NCBI GenBank assembly: GCA_030537815.1
Contig: JAUNVF010000018.1
Location: 1 to 43,825 of the forward strand
DNA from: Tissierellia bacterium
GTDB taxonomy: Bacteria; Bacillota; Clostridia; Tissierellales; Peptoniphilaceae
DNA: 43,825 nt
Direction of reading: 5' to 3'
The translations under genes and the position numbers were made by a program. Below, piece after piece: positions 1-9,200 of the stretch (position 1 is its first letter; every line of letters starts with the position of its first letter). Below the pieces are notes generated by a model. It was not told the origin of the DNA, made no database searches, and was given only the letters and a program-made list of their open reading frames with translations.

Positions 1-19
1 ACTTATTCTATTGTTTACT

Positions 20-1369
20 CTATTCCCTTGACATCATTGCTATCGTCTCAACGTGATATGTTCTCGTAAATTGATCAAATATTTCTATATTTTCCAATTT
101 GTATCCTTTTTCAAAAAAACTATTCAAATCTCCTGCCATAGATTTTGGATTACAGGATATATAGATAAATTTTTCGGGCTTAAATTCCAGTATCCCCTGT
201 AATGCTTTAGGATGAATACCTGATCTTGGTGGATCTAAAACTATAAGTTGAGGTGGCGAATCGAGATTTTCAAGCTCTTTTAAAACATCATTAGCCCTAA
301 ATTCTACATTTTCTATTTTATTTAATTTTGCATTTTCTTTTGCCGCTTCTACCGCTTCTTCTACTATTTCAACGCCTATGACTTTTTTTGCTGATTTTGC
401 CAATATTTGACTTATTGTTCCCGTTCCCGAGTATAGATCAAATATCGTTAAGTCCTCTATATCTCCGCATAATTCGAGAACTCTTGAATATAAATTTTCA
501 ATCCCAAATACATTTGGCTGGAAAAATGAAAATGCAGAAACTTTAAAATCCAAACCTAGAACTTTTTCAAATATATAATCTCTTCCATATATTATCTTGG
601 TGAAATCGGACTTGACGGCATCAGCTGGATCGTCATTTACGGTATGTAATATGCTAACGATATTTCCTTCTAATTCTAAATCTAATAGCAGTTTTGTAAA
701 TTCTATCTCATCTAATTCATCCTGACTCGTAGTCACTAGATTTACCATTATCTCACCGGTCGACAATGCATATCTGATTACTAGATGTCTTAAAAAGCCC
801 TCTCGAGACATCTTTCTATATTTCATCTTATTTGAATTTCTAAAATAATTCATTAGATTTGTTCTTATTATTTCATAGTCGGGATGAACAATATTGCAAT
901 CAACTGTATCTACTATTTCATAATATCTTCCTCTTCTATGTAATCCGAGCACAATGGGTCCATCTTTTACACTGTCTCCAAATGTGTACTCCATTTTGTT
1001 TCGGTATCCATATGGCTTTGGGTTTTTATGTACAATCAGATTTTTTTCGACCCCTATGCCATTAATTAAATCCTCTATGGATTTCTTCTTGAGTTCAAGT
1101 TCTGTTTCTAATTTGAGGGTTTGATAGCTACAACCACCGCAAATTTCAAAATTCGGACATGGTTCATTTGTCTCAAGATCTGACCTTTCCAGAATTTGAA
1201 TTAGCTTTGCCTCTTTATAGTTTTTTTTATTTTTACCGAGTCTAGCCCTGACTAATTGGCCTGGTATTGCACCTTTTAATCTTATGGGCTTTTCATTATA
1301 GAGCCCTTCGGCTAGATTTGGAAATATCAATCTATCTATTCTTAAATCAATTTCTCTTTTCTTTTTCAT
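20..1369 (-). CDS. rlmD: 23S rRNA (uracil-5-)-methyltransferase, RlmD/RlmCD (RumA) family
   Basis: A 449-residue SAM-dependent enzyme that methylates C5 of a uridine in 23S rRNA. An N-terminal TRAM RNA-binding domain spans about residues 5-62. The [4Fe-4S] cysteines of RumA enzymes are seen as C71, C77, C80 and C158. The SAM-binding motif DLYSGTG lies at about 311-317, motif DPPRSG at about 379-384, and the catalytic Cys at 406 in ISCNPKS. Length is normal for the family. The gene reads out toward the left edge and ends 20 bases from it, so any operon partner downstream is not visible. Gram-positive members often modify both U747 and U1939 (RlmCD), so which uridine is modified here is not certain; the family assignment is firm. 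Confidence 0.93.
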   Translation of the reverse strand: MKKKREIDLRIDRLIFPNLAEGLYNEKPIRLKGAIPGQLVRARLGKNKKNYKEAKLIQILERSDLETNEPCPNFEICGGCSYQTLKLETELELKKKSIEDLINGIGVEKNLIVHKNPKPYGYRNKMEYTFGDSVKDGPIVLGLHRRGRYYEIVDTVDCNIVHPDYEIIRTNLMNYFRNSNKMKYRKMSREGFLRHLVIRYALSTGEIMVNLVTTSQDELDEIEFTKLLLDLELEGNIVSILHTVNDDPADAVKSDFTKIIYGRDYIFEKVLGLDFKVSAFSFFQPNVFGIENLYSRVLELCGDIEDLTIFDLYSGTGTISQILAKSAKKVIGVEIVEEAVEAAKENAKLNKIENVEFRANDVLKELENLDSPPQLIVLDPPRSGIHPKALQGILEFKPEKFIYISCNPKSMAGDLNSFFEKGYKLENIEIFDQFTRTYHVETIAMMSRE

Positions 1370-1487
1370 ATCTTTTCCTTTGCTATTTATTCTAAATCAT
1401 TATACTACAATTAATCGAAATCACCTATTTTACAACTATTAAATTTATATGATAAGAATATTATATAAATTGATCCATTATGCTTAT

Positions 1488-1518
1488 TTGAGAATAATAT
1501 GGGTATAGTATTTATATA
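1488..1518 (+). promoter_or_regulatory. putative sigma-A-type promoter of dfx
   Basis: TTGAGA at 1488-1493 is followed 17-19 bases later by an AT-rich TTTATATA stretch (1511-1518) that could serve as the -10. The -10 is imperfect, so this is a weak call made mainly from position, about 30 bases upstream of the dfx start. Confidence 0.35.
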
Positions 1519-1545
1519 AAGCTAATTTTTTAAGGAGGTTTAAAG

Positions 1546-1920
1546 ATGAGCGAGGTAAAATTTTTACACTGTGAGGATTGTGGCTGCGTCGTCAATCTAT
1601 TGACCGGAGACTGCAGACCGTCTTGCTGTAATAAGCCGATGGAATTGCTTGTGGCTGATACAGTAGATGCCGCTAGGGAAAAACATGTTCCCGATGTGAC
1701 AAGAGATGGAAATAAAATCTCTGTTGTAATCGGCTCAACCGTTCACCCGATGGTGGAAAAGCATTATATTACTCTTATCGCCGCAGTTCAAGGCGAGAAG
1801 ATCCAAGTAGTTAAGCTTCATCCCGGTGAAGAACCGAGAGCTGTCTTCGACATTGACGACGGTCCGGTTGAAGTCTATGAATTTTGCAATCTACATGGAC
1901 TCTGGAAAACGGAAGCATAA
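1546..1920 (+). CDS. dfx: desulfoferrodoxin (two-iron superoxide reductase)
   Basis: A cytoplasmic enzyme of anaerobes that reduces superoxide to hydrogen peroxide without making oxygen. At 124 residues it is full length for the 2Fe class. The N-terminal rubredoxin-like center I has C9, C12 and the pair C27-C28. The catalytic non-heme iron center II has H47, H67, H73, C114 and H117, the last two in CNLHGLW. A strong AAGGAGG sits just upstream of the ATG. It is a single-gene plus-strand unit between two minus-strand genes, closed by a shared terminator whose stem begins at the last codons. Electrons presumably come from a rubredoxin encoded elsewhere. Confidence 0.97.
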   Translation: MSEVKFLHCEDCGCVVNLLTGDCRPSCCNKPMELLVADTVDAAREKHVPDVTRDGNKISVVIGSTVHPMVEKHYITLIAAVQGEKIQVVKLHPGEEPRAVFDIDDGPVEVYEFCNLHGLWKTEA

Positions 1921-1952
1921 AATTAAGAGGCGAATGCCTCTTAATTTTATGC
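1915..1952. terminator. bidirectional intrinsic terminator between dfx and trkH
   Basis: A perfect 17-bp inverted repeat, arms 1915-1931 and 1936-1952, with a GAAT loop. It has A-rich and T-rich flanks on both sides, so it can end transcription of convergent dfx and trkH. The left arm contains the dfx stop codon and the right arm reaches the last base of the trkH stop codon. Confidence 0.9.
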
Positions 1953-3400
1953 TATCTTTTTCTCCAAGTACTCGGTGCAAATAATACGAGTACCGGAAAG
2001 ATTTCGAGTCTTCCTATTATCATAGCGAATGTCAAAACCACTTTTGAAAATGGAGAGAAATACGCATAGCTCTCCGTTGGTCCAACGGCCTCAAGCCCCG
2101 GACCTATATTATTGAGTGTAGCTGCTACTGCACTGAATGCAGTCGCAAAGTCATTTACCTTTATCGATATAGTAAATAGTATTGCTACAAATATCCCTAT
2201 ATAAAGTATTAAATATAAATGTGCACTTTTCACTATATTTTGAGGTACTGTTCTTCCATCTTGACAAATTGACATCACTCTTCTCGGATTTAGTGCTTGT
2301 TTTAATTCATTTACTCCCGACTTAAATAATAGTAGCACTCTAGACACTTTTAATCCACCGGCGGTTGAGCCGGCACATGATCCTATAAACATTAGCATCA
2401 ATAATACATAATGTGAAAATAGTGGCCATCTATTAAAGTCGACGGTCGAATATCCGGTCGTCGTTATGATCGATGAAACAGTGAAGAATACATCTCTAAG
2501 CATTATAAAGAAATTACTATATAATTCTCTTACATCTAAGCATATTATAAAAACTGTAAATAGACATATACCAAGATATACTCTCAATTCTTCGCTCTTA
2601 AATACATCCTTTATATTCCCGATTAGTATAAGATAATATAAATTAAAATTGATTCCATACAATAACATCGCAATACCGAGAATATAATCTATCAATGCAC
2701 TATTAAAATATCCGACAGACTGAGCCTTATTGCTGAATCCTCCTGTTCCGGCAGCTCCAAATGCATGAATCATAGCATCAAAAGGCTTCATGCCTGCTAA
2801 AATTAGTATTGCAATCAATACAACAGTCATCGAAACATATATCTTATATAGTATCCTCGCAGTGATATCTATCTTTGATACGAGTTTTCCAAACACGGGT
2901 CCGGGAACTTCTGCCTTCATGACATGAACGGATCCCTTTGTAGTTTTTGGAAGTACTGCCAAGGCAAATACCAGGATTCCCATTCCGCCTATGAAATGCG
3001 TAAAGCTCCTCCAAAAAAGCATTGATTGAGAAAGTGCTTCCACATCGACCAGTATACTGGCTCCCGTAGTCGTAAATCCAGAGGCGGTTTCAAATATCGC
3101 ATCGACAATGCTCGGGATTTGTCTGCTTATTATGAATGGAAGCGATCCAAAGATCGAAAGGCTGATCCATGACAAGGCGACTATTCCGAAACCGTCTTTA
3201 ACTCCAAAACTCTCGTCCTCTATATTATTTCTCGAGGCAAAAAAACCTAGAATTAATAATATTGCTATTGTGATGACGAAAGAGATTATATTTAATGCTC
3301 CTTCTCCGTATATTATCGCTACAGTGAGTGGTAAAAACATAAATAATGCTTCTAAAATCAGAATTTTTCCTATCGTCGTCGTAACTAATTTTAAATTCAT
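1952..3400 (-). CDS. trkH: Trk potassium uptake system membrane subunit TrkH/KtrB family
   Basis: A 482-residue integral membrane protein of the Trk/Ktr/HKT superfamily, the pore of a K+ uptake system. The four P-loop filters of the family are visible: TTGAS near 111-115, GTGGFSNK near 218-226, TTTGYST near 315, and NNIGPG near 430. Hydrophobic segments run throughout. It starts nine bases after the trkA stop, so pore and regulator are co-transcribed. The ribosome binding site is weak (GTAGG), which suggests translation coupled to trkA. Confidence 0.95.
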   Translation of the reverse strand: MNLKLVTTTIGKILILEALFMFLPLTVAIIYGEGALNIISFVITIAILLILGFFASRNNIEDESFGVKDGFGIVALSWISLSIFGSLPFIISRQIPSIVDAIFETASGFTTTGASILVDVEALSQSMLFWRSFTHFIGGMGILVFALAVLPKTTKGSVHVMKAEVPGPVFGKLVSKIDITARILYKIYVSMTVVLIAILILAGMKPFDAMIHAFGAAGTGGFSNKAQSVGYFNSALIDYILGIAMLLYGINFNLYYLILIGNIKDVFKSEELRVYLGICLFTVFIICLDVRELYSNFFIMLRDVFFTVSSIITTTGYSTVDFNRWPLFSHYVLLMLMFIGSCAGSTAGGLKVSRVLLLFKSGVNELKQALNPRRVMSICQDGRTVPQNIVKSAHLYLILYIGIFVAILFTISIKVNDFATAFSAVAATLNNIGPGLEAVGPTESYAYFSPFSKVVLTFAMIIGRLEIFPVLVLFAPSTWRKR

Positions 3401-3408
3401 CTATATAC

Positions 3409-4764
3409 CTACTTATTCATTATATCGTCAAGTTCTACTATATTTTCATGAGTCGTCACGATAACAACTCTATCTTCAGGCATTATACAATCATTCCCAC
3501 TTGGGAATATCATATCTCCATTTCTCATTATGAATGATACCAATGTATTGTCTAGAAGATCTAAATCAACTAATTTTATTCCTATAGTCTTTGAATTTTC
3601 ACTTGCTATAAATTCCATAGCCTCTACTCTTCTGTCGGCTAATTTATAGAGTTTTTCTATAGCTGAATCGCCAGTTGCTCCGAGACTCCTGACAAATCTT
3701 ACAATCTTATCGGCGATTATCCTCTTTGGAGTGATTATTGTATCTAGTCCTATCTCTCCTAAAATCTTCAACATTCCGGTTCTATTGACTTTTGCAATGC
3801 ATTTTTTGACATTTTTATGCTTTGCAAATACAGAATTTATTATATTTTCCTCGTCGATGCCGGTAAGTGCTATGCAAGCGTCAAATTCAGAAATCCCCTC
3901 TTCTTCTAGGATTTCCTGATCTGTCCCGTCGGCATTTATTACGATTACATCAGAAAAATCATTGCTCATCTGAGTAGCAATTTCCCTGTCAACTTCGATA
4001 AGCTTTACGCTGATTCCCCTTTTTATCAATTTCTTTATCAAATAATAGCTTATCCTCCCGCCACCAATTATGAGTGCTGATTCAATTGGAGCATTGTATT
4101 CTTTAAAATTTCTATAGAATTTATCGAGGTCATTCATGCTGCCTGTTACATAAATCTTATCGCCTTCAAGTAGCTTTGTGTCTCCTGAAGGAATAAATAC
4201 ATCTAATCCTCTTTCTACTATACATACAAGCAATCTTCCATCGAATGATTCTCTAAAATCTCTCAATGTCATATCTTTTAAAAATGCATCTTCGTCTATC
4301 AATATCTGAACCATATTTACCTTGCCTGAAGCAAATGATTCTATGCTTTGTGCCGTCGGGTATTTTAGTATTTCTGATATGACGGCTGCAGATTCCTCTT
4401 CAGGATTTATCATCGAAGTTATGCCAAGAGATGACTTAATAAAATCGACTCTCTCGTGATATTCAGGATTTCTAACCCTGGCAATGGTGTATTTAGCTCC
4501 CAATTTCCTCGCAATGATACTCGATATGATATTGAGTTCGTCAGAATTGGTTACGGCCAAAAAAACTTCTGCATCTTCTACAGTCGCTTCTGTCTGTACA
4601 TTGACATTTGCTCCATTGCCGACAACTGCCTGAATATCATATTGAGAAAATATACTGTCTATTACTTCGGGATCATTGTCAATTAAGATTATATCATTTG
4701 TATCTGATAATTCCTGACAAATTGCTTCCCCTACTTTTCCTCCACCAACAATTACAATTTTCAT
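3409..4764 (-). CDS. trkA: Trk potassium uptake regulatory subunit TrkA
   Basis: A 451-residue cytoplasmic gating protein with a duplicated architecture: RCK/TrkA-N Rossmann domain, TrkA-C domain, then both again. Nucleotide-binding glycine motifs are GGGKVGEAIC at the N terminus and GGGRISYYLI near 235. This is the full two-RCK TrkA type rather than the single-RCK KtrA. It is first in a trkA-trkH operon with a GGAGG site four bases before the ATG and a promoter just upstream. Confidence 0.95.
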   Translation of the reverse strand: MKIVIVGGGKVGEAICQELSDTNDIILIDNDPEVIDSIFSQYDIQAVVGNGANVNVQTEATVEDAEVFLAVTNSDELNIISSIIARKLGAKYTIARVRNPEYHERVDFIKSSLGITSMINPEEESAAVISEILKYPTAQSIESFASGKVNMVQILIDEDAFLKDMTLRDFRESFDGRLLVCIVERGLDVFIPSGDTKLLEGDKIYVTGSMNDLDKFYRNFKEYNAPIESALIIGGGRISYYLIKKLIKRGISVKLIEVDREIATQMSNDFSDVIVINADGTDQEILEEEGISEFDACIALTGIDEENIINSVFAKHKNVKKCIAKVNRTGMLKILGEIGLDTIITPKRIIADKIVRFVRSLGATGDSAIEKLYKLADRRVEAMEFIASENSKTIGIKLVDLDLLDNTLVSFIMRNGDMIFPSGNDCIMPEDRVVIVTTHENIVELDDIMNK

Positions 4765-4794
4765 ATAGCCTCCGTAAAATTATACTATCTATAG

Positions 4795-4823
4795 ATTCTA
4801 TAATAAAATAGTATTAATTTCAA
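4795..4823 (-). promoter_or_regulatory. sigma-A-type promoter of trkAH
   Basis: Reading the minus strand, TTGAAA (4823-4818), a 17-base spacer, then TAGAAT (4800-4795). It lies about 30 bases upstream of the trkA start. Confidence 0.6.
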
Positions 4824-4844
4824 TTTTTTCATTTTATCAATCCA

Positions 4845-5438
4845 TTATCTGATAATTTTATCTATTTCTCGAAAAACTCTCGAAACCGGCATGCCCATCA
4901 CTGAATAAAAATCTCCATCTATCCTATTTATAAAAAGACTACCGGCGCCCTGAATTCCATATCCACCAGCCTTGTCGAATGGTTCACCAGATTTTATATA
5001 ATTTCTTATCAATTTTTCCATTTGCTCATCGTATTCGTGAAAATAAACTTCTGTCTTATCAGTAAATAGGATTTTATCTTTTTTATTGAGTATACAAATT
5101 CCAGTAAATACCTGATGTCTTTTTCCGGATAGATATCTCAACATTCTATAAGCATCTTCCTCATCTTTTGGTTTTCCGAAAACCCGGTCATCGGCAACCA
5201 CTATGGTATCCGAGCCTATAATCAATGCATCAGGATATTTGTCGCTCTTTTTATTAGCCTTTTCATATGAAAGCATGGTCACTAATTCTTCAAATTTGTC
5301 ATCTCGACCTTTAGATAAGATTTCTTCTGTGATTTTAGTTTCATCTATATCCGAGGATTCCGCTATAAAATCAATCCCGCAGAGAGCCATAAGCTCTTTT
5401 CTGCGGGGTGATTTGCTCGCTAAAATTATTTGCTGCAT
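4845..5438 (-). CDS. maf: Maf family nucleoside triphosphate pyrophosphatase
   Basis: A 197-residue house-cleaning enzyme that hydrolyses non-canonical or modified nucleoside triphosphates such as dTTP, UTP or m5UTP to monophosphates. The family signature SKSPRRKELM is at residues 8-17, and the SDTIVV block and the C-terminal DKAGGYGIQG block are present. The ATG follows the pgi stop directly (TAAATG), so its translation is probably coupled to pgi. It is the last gene of a four-gene minus-strand run that starts at 9059. Confidence 0.95.
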   Translation of the reverse strand: MQQIILASKSPRRKELMALCGIDFIAESSDIDETKITEEILSKGRDDKFEELVTMLSYEKANKKSDKYPDALIIGSDTIVVADDRVFGKPKDEEDAYRMLRYLSGKRHQVFTGICILNKKDKILFTDKTEVYFHEYDEQMEKLIRNYIKSGEPFDKAGGYGIQGAGSLFINRIDGDFYSVMGMPVSRVFREIDKIIR

Positions 5439-6725
5439 TTATTTAACTCCGGGCTTTCCGAGCAATTTAAACATATTTCTCTTATAAGCCTCTACTCCCG
5501 GTTGGTCGAATGGATTGACACCGGATAGGTATCCTGAAACCCCACAAGCAATCATAAAAAAGTATAATAGCTTTCCTATATTATACTCATCGAGTTTTGG
5601 AATTGATATTCTCAGATTGGGGACCCCACCTTCTACATGTGCCATCAATGTACCCTCCATCGCTTTCTTATTGACAAAATCAACAGTTTCTCCTGCGATA
5701 TAATTGAGTCCATCTAAATCGGCATCATCTTCCGGTATAGCTATGTCGAGCTTGGGCTGTTCTATATTCAATACAGTTTCAAAAATATTTCTCTTTCCAT
5801 CTTGAATCAATTGACCTAATGAGTGAAGATCTGTCGTAAATCCGACAGATGCAGGATATATACCCTTGCCGTCCTTGCCTTCTGATTCTCCGAACAACTG
5901 TTTCCACCATTCGGAGATGAAATGAAGTGATGGTTCATAATTTACGAGAATCTCAATATCCTTTCCTTCTTTAGACAATAATTGCCTGCATATTGCATAT
6001 CTGAGCGCATTATTGCTTATATCCGATACTGAATACTCATTTTCAGCCACTTCCGCCCCCTTCATCAATTCCTTTATATCGAGTCCGGCAGCCGCTATTG
6101 GAAGAAGTCCTACTGCAGTCAATACAGAATACCTTCCGCCAACATCGTCAGGAACTATGAATGTCTCGTATTTTTCTTTTGTTGCAAGCTCTTTTAATGC
6201 TCCCCTCTCCTTATCCGTAGTTACAAAAATTCTTTCAGAAGATTTTTCTTTTCCGTATTTGTCTTCCATAAATTTTTTTAGGAGTCTAAAAGCTATAGCA
6301 GGTTCGGTCGTCGTACCTGATTTGGATATTACATTTAAACATATCTCTTTATTCTGAATATATTCCAAAAGCTCGACCATTTTACTTGAGCTTAGGTCAT
6401 TTCCGGCAAAAATAACTTCAAAATCACCTTCGCTTTTGAAATTCTTAGATAATGCTTCTATCACTGCTCTGGCTCCGAGATAAGATCCACCTATGCCAAT
6501 CACTATAAGAATTTGAGAACTATTTCTTATTTTAAGAGCAGCTTTTTCAATTCTGTCAAATTCATCCTTGTCATAATTTGTCGGCAGATTTACCCAGCCT
6601 AGAAAGTCATTTCCGGCTCTGTCTCCTTTTTTTAATGATTCCAATGCCGAAATTGCATCTTGTTCCATTTCCGAGAATCCATCGAGAACAGATGAATTCG
6701 TCAAATCTAATTTTAATTCACTCAT
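5439..6725 (-). CDS. pgi: glucose-6-phosphate isomerase
   Basis: A 428-residue cytoplasmic enzyme interconverting glucose 6-phosphate and fructose 6-phosphate. Phosphosugar-binding SIS motifs are clear: [10 protein letters not shown] near 77-86 and [10 protein letters not shown] near 134. A conserved ESEGKDGKG stretch holds the catalytic-region residues. The length fits the shorter Gram-positive branch of the family. It has a strong AAGGAGG site and sits between a SpoIIE-type phosphatase gene and maf. Confidence 0.96.
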   Translation of the reverse strand: MSELKLDLTNSSVLDGFSEMEQDAISALESLKKGDRAGNDFLGWVNLPTNYDKDEFDRIEKAALKIRNSSQILIVIGIGGSYLGARAVIEALSKNFKSEGDFEVIFAGNDLSSSKMVELLEYIQNKEICLNVISKSGTTTEPAIAFRLLKKFMEDKYGKEKSSERIFVTTDKERGALKELATKEKYETFIVPDDVGGRYSVLTAVGLLPIAAAGLDIKELMKGAEVAENEYSVSDISNNALRYAICRQLLSKEGKDIEILVNYEPSLHFISEWWKQLFGESEGKDGKGIYPASVGFTTDLHSLGQLIQDGKRNIFETVLNIEQPKLDIAIPEDDADLDGLNYIAGETVDFVNKKAMEGTLMAHVEGGVPNLRISIPKLDEYNIGKLLYFFMIACGVSGYLSGVNPFDQPGVEAYKRNMFKLLGKPGVK

Positions 6726-6736
6726 TTCTAACCTCC

Positions 6737-7867
6737 TTATTCGACTATGGTTGCAACCATTATCGCCATGTCGTCATTTATTTCTCCCCAGCTGAATCTT
6801 ATGACATCTCCGACGACATTCTCTATGATATCATCATTGACCATGAGCGATTTTATAAATCTATCTATACCGAACTCTTCCTTATCATAATTCTTTGGTT
6901 CGGTAAATCCATCCGTATAGAATATCAATTTATCTCCCTTAGAGAGCTTTAGTCTATCTTCATTATATCTCATCTCTTTAAATACATCGCATATGGGAAC
7001 TCCATTCGTTTCCAAAATCTTATAATCATTTTTTAATTTTAGTATCGGACAGCAATTATGGCCTGCATTTGAATAAGAGAATTCTCTCCTACTATGATCG
7101 TAAATTCCATAGAATAATGTAAAATATAAATTTTCAGCTAATTTCATCTGACCAAATCTATGTCTTAATTCGTATAATATCTTTGATGGACTCGTCCCAC
7201 CTATTTCTTGAATTATCGCCATCATGGTCTGCTTGATAAACATTGTGAGCATAGAAGCGCCTACTCCATGGCCGACCACATCACAAATATATACTCCAAC
7301 TTTATCTTTATCTATCCTTATTACATCAAATAAATCTCCGGATAGCTGCTCTGAAGGCTTGTAATAGTAGTCCACTTCGATTGGGCCTGTCATGCCCTTT
7401 TCAGGTAATAATTGAGTTTGAATGCTCCTTGCGAATTTCAAGTCGTCAAGCATCCTCTTATTTGCGTTAAAAAGTTCTCTTTTAATATGAGTTTCCGAAC
7501 TAATATCTCGGAATACTTCAACGGCCGCAACTACTTCTCCCTTATCGTCGACTATAGGTGATGATTTTACTGAATACTCTCTTCCCATAAAAATTATCTC
7601 TTTTACGAAATTCTTTTTGGTAAGAAGTGTGATAAGAGAAACTGATCTCGGTATGACGGAATCACCCATAAATATATCTGTATCAAAACTGCATTTAAAA
7701 TTTGGCTTATGCGTATTGCAGCTCTCTTTCATAGATTTATTTATAAAGATAACTATTCCATCTTTATCTATGACTCTAACCCAATCGTCCATAGACTCAA
7801 GTACTTGAATATTCAGCTCACATAATTCGATTCTATGTTTGTCTTTTAAATCGACCTCGTATTCCAT
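6737..7867 (-). CDS. PAS domain-containing PP2C-type serine phosphatase (SpoIIE/RsbU family)
   Basis: A 376-residue signalling phosphatase. The reading frame stays open further upstream to 7945, but the ATG at 7867 has AAGGAG seven bases before it and avoids overlap with the preceding gene, so I use it. Residues about 15-130 look like a PAS-type sensor; the first part contains [17 protein letters not shown]. The C-terminal 220 residues form a SpoIIE domain with [34 protein letters not shown] and NDDMAIM, which carry the metal-binding aspartates. It probably dephosphorylates an anti-sigma-factor antagonist or similar partner; no such partner is encoded nearby. There is no membrane segment. Confidence 0.85.
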   Translation of the reverse strand: MEYEVDLKDKHRIELCELNIQVLESMDDWVRVIDKDGIVIFINKSMKESCNTHKPNFKCSFDTDIFMGDSVIPRSVSLITLLTKKNFVKEIIFMGREYSVKSSPIVDDKGEVVAAVEVFRDISSETHIKRELFNANKRMLDDLKFARSIQTQLLPEKGMTGPIEVDYYYKPSEQLSGDLFDVIRIDKDKVGVYICDVVGHGVGASMLTMFIKQTMMAIIQEIGGTSPSKILYELRHRFGQMKLAENLYFTLFYGIYDHSRREFSYSNAGHNCCPILKLKNDYKILETNGVPICDVFKEMRYNEDRLKLSKGDKLIFYTDGFTEPKNYDKEEFGIDRFIKSLMVNDDIIENVVGDVIRFSWGEINDDMAIMVATIVE

Positions 7868-7901
7868 AAAAAGCTCCTTAATAATCTTTTGTAATTTTAA
7901 T

Positions 7902-9059
7902 TTACCTATAATCGGGTCTCGGACCGTAAAATTGATAGTAATCAACTTTTAATTTTGCATTATAAAGTTTTCTCTTTCTATCTGCAACTCTTCCATATAA
8001 TTTTTCAAAATCTTCAAAGCTCGTCAATACATATATACTCCATGTATCGAGCTCCTTGAATTTTTTTCCAAAATCTCGATACAATCTTTTAATGCTGTCA
8101 ATATCTCCCATTCTGTCGCCATATGGTGGATTTGCTATTACTACTCCATAATTGTTTAAAAGATCTACATCCCTCATATCTTTCATAAAAAACTGAATAT
8201 CGTCTGATAGACCTATATTAGCTGCATTATCTCTAGCTCTGAGTATCGATCTCTTATCTATATCTGAACCCAGTATTTGTAGTTTTAAATCATGATCTAT
8301 CATCTTCATAGCTTCAGATTTAACAGACTTGTATATATCCTTGCCGACTATATCCCAATGCATCGAATCAAAATCCCTATCAAGCCCGGGAGCTATATTT
8401 TTCGCCATCATTGCAGCTTCAATCGCTATTGTCCCTGAACCGCAAAATGGGTCATATAGCACTCTCTCCGGCCTCCAAAAAGACAGTGAAATCATGGCTG
8501 CGGCCAATGTCTCTTTTAAAGGGGCATCTCCCGCTCTATCTCTGTATCCCCTTTTATGTAATCCGGCACCTGAAGTATCGAGTGTTATCGATGCCATGTC
8601 ATTTAATATCTGAATCTCGAGCTTATATCTCGGGCCGTCTTCGGAGAACCAATCGGTATCGTATTTCTCTTTTAAGCTTTCTACGATTGCTTTTTTTACT
8701 ATCGACTGCGAATCGGAAATAGAGAATAATTTTGAATTGTAGGATCTTCCCTGCACGGGAAATTCTGCATCTTTTGGCAAAAGATCAGGCCAATTAAAAG
8801 CTTTGGTCTTTTCAAATAATTCTTCAAAACTTAATGCCTCAAATTCAGTGAGTTTTATATATACTCTCTCTGCCGACCTTAACCAAATATTGCATCTAGC
8901 TATATCCTCAGCATTTCCTTTAAATTCAATTTTTCTATCGCTGACTCTTAAATTATCAAATCCTAGTGCCAGTAATTCTCTCTTGACGACGGCTTCTAAA
9001 CCAAAATTTACCGTCGCTATAATATCGTATATCTTATCATCATTAATTTTTTTTGTCAT
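7902..9059 (-). CDS. THUMP domain class I SAM-dependent RNA methyltransferase (RlmL/YpsC family)
   Basis: A 385-residue enzyme that methylates guanine N2 in large-subunit rRNA or a related RNA. An N-terminal ferredoxin-like/THUMP RNA-binding region covers about 1-160. The Rossmann methyltransferase domain follows, with the SAM motif DPFCGSGTIAIEAA near 205-218 and the N-methylation motif NPPYG near 311, typical of N2-guanine methyltransferases. It is first in the minus-strand run with the phosphatase, pgi and maf. The exact target nucleotide cannot be read from the sequence. Confidence 0.9.
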   Translation of the reverse strand: MTKKINDDKIYDIIATVNFGLEAVVKRELLALGFDNLRVSDRKIEFKGNAEDIARCNIWLRSAERVYIKLTEFEALSFEELFEKTKAFNWPDLLPKDAEFPVQGRSYNSKLFSISDSQSIVKKAIVESLKEKYDTDWFSEDGPRYKLEIQILNDMASITLDTSGAGLHKRGYRDRAGDAPLKETLAAAMISLSFWRPERVLYDPFCGSGTIAIEAAMMAKNIAPGLDRDFDSMHWDIVGKDIYKSVKSEAMKMIDHDLKLQILGSDIDKRSILRARDNAANIGLSDDIQFFMKDMRDVDLLNNYGVVIANPPYGDRMGDIDSIKRLYRDFGKKFKELDTWSIYVLTSFEDFEKLYGRVADRKRKLYNAKLKVDYYQFYGPRPDYR

Positions 9060-9151
9060 ATTTATCCTTATCTAATTATTTTTAGCTATTTTAGAAGTAT
9101 TATATACTATTATAACATGTAATCCGGAAAAATAATATGATATGATAAAGT

Positions 9152-9196
9152 AAAATGGCTAAAAATGAAAGATTATCTAATCATTTTAGCCATTTT
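9152..9196 (-). terminator. intrinsic terminator after the ABC exporter genes
   Basis: Inverted repeat AAAATGGCTAAAAATGA (9152-9168) against TCATTTTAGCCATTTT (9181-9196), a 16-bp stem with one bulged A and a 12-base loop. It begins four bases after the stop of the second ABC gene and is followed on the minus strand by T-rich sequence. Confidence 0.7.
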
Positions 9197-9200
9197 CAAA

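Noticed and set aside
1884..2069. A 61-codon plus-strand open frame across the dfx-trkH junction
   Set aside because: It runs through the terminator hairpin and antisense to trkH, with no ribosome binding site.
7868..7945. N-terminal extension of the SpoIIE phosphatase
   Set aside because: The ATG at 7867 has a well-placed AAGGAG. The extension would overlap the previous gene by 44 bases and does not look like part of the domain.
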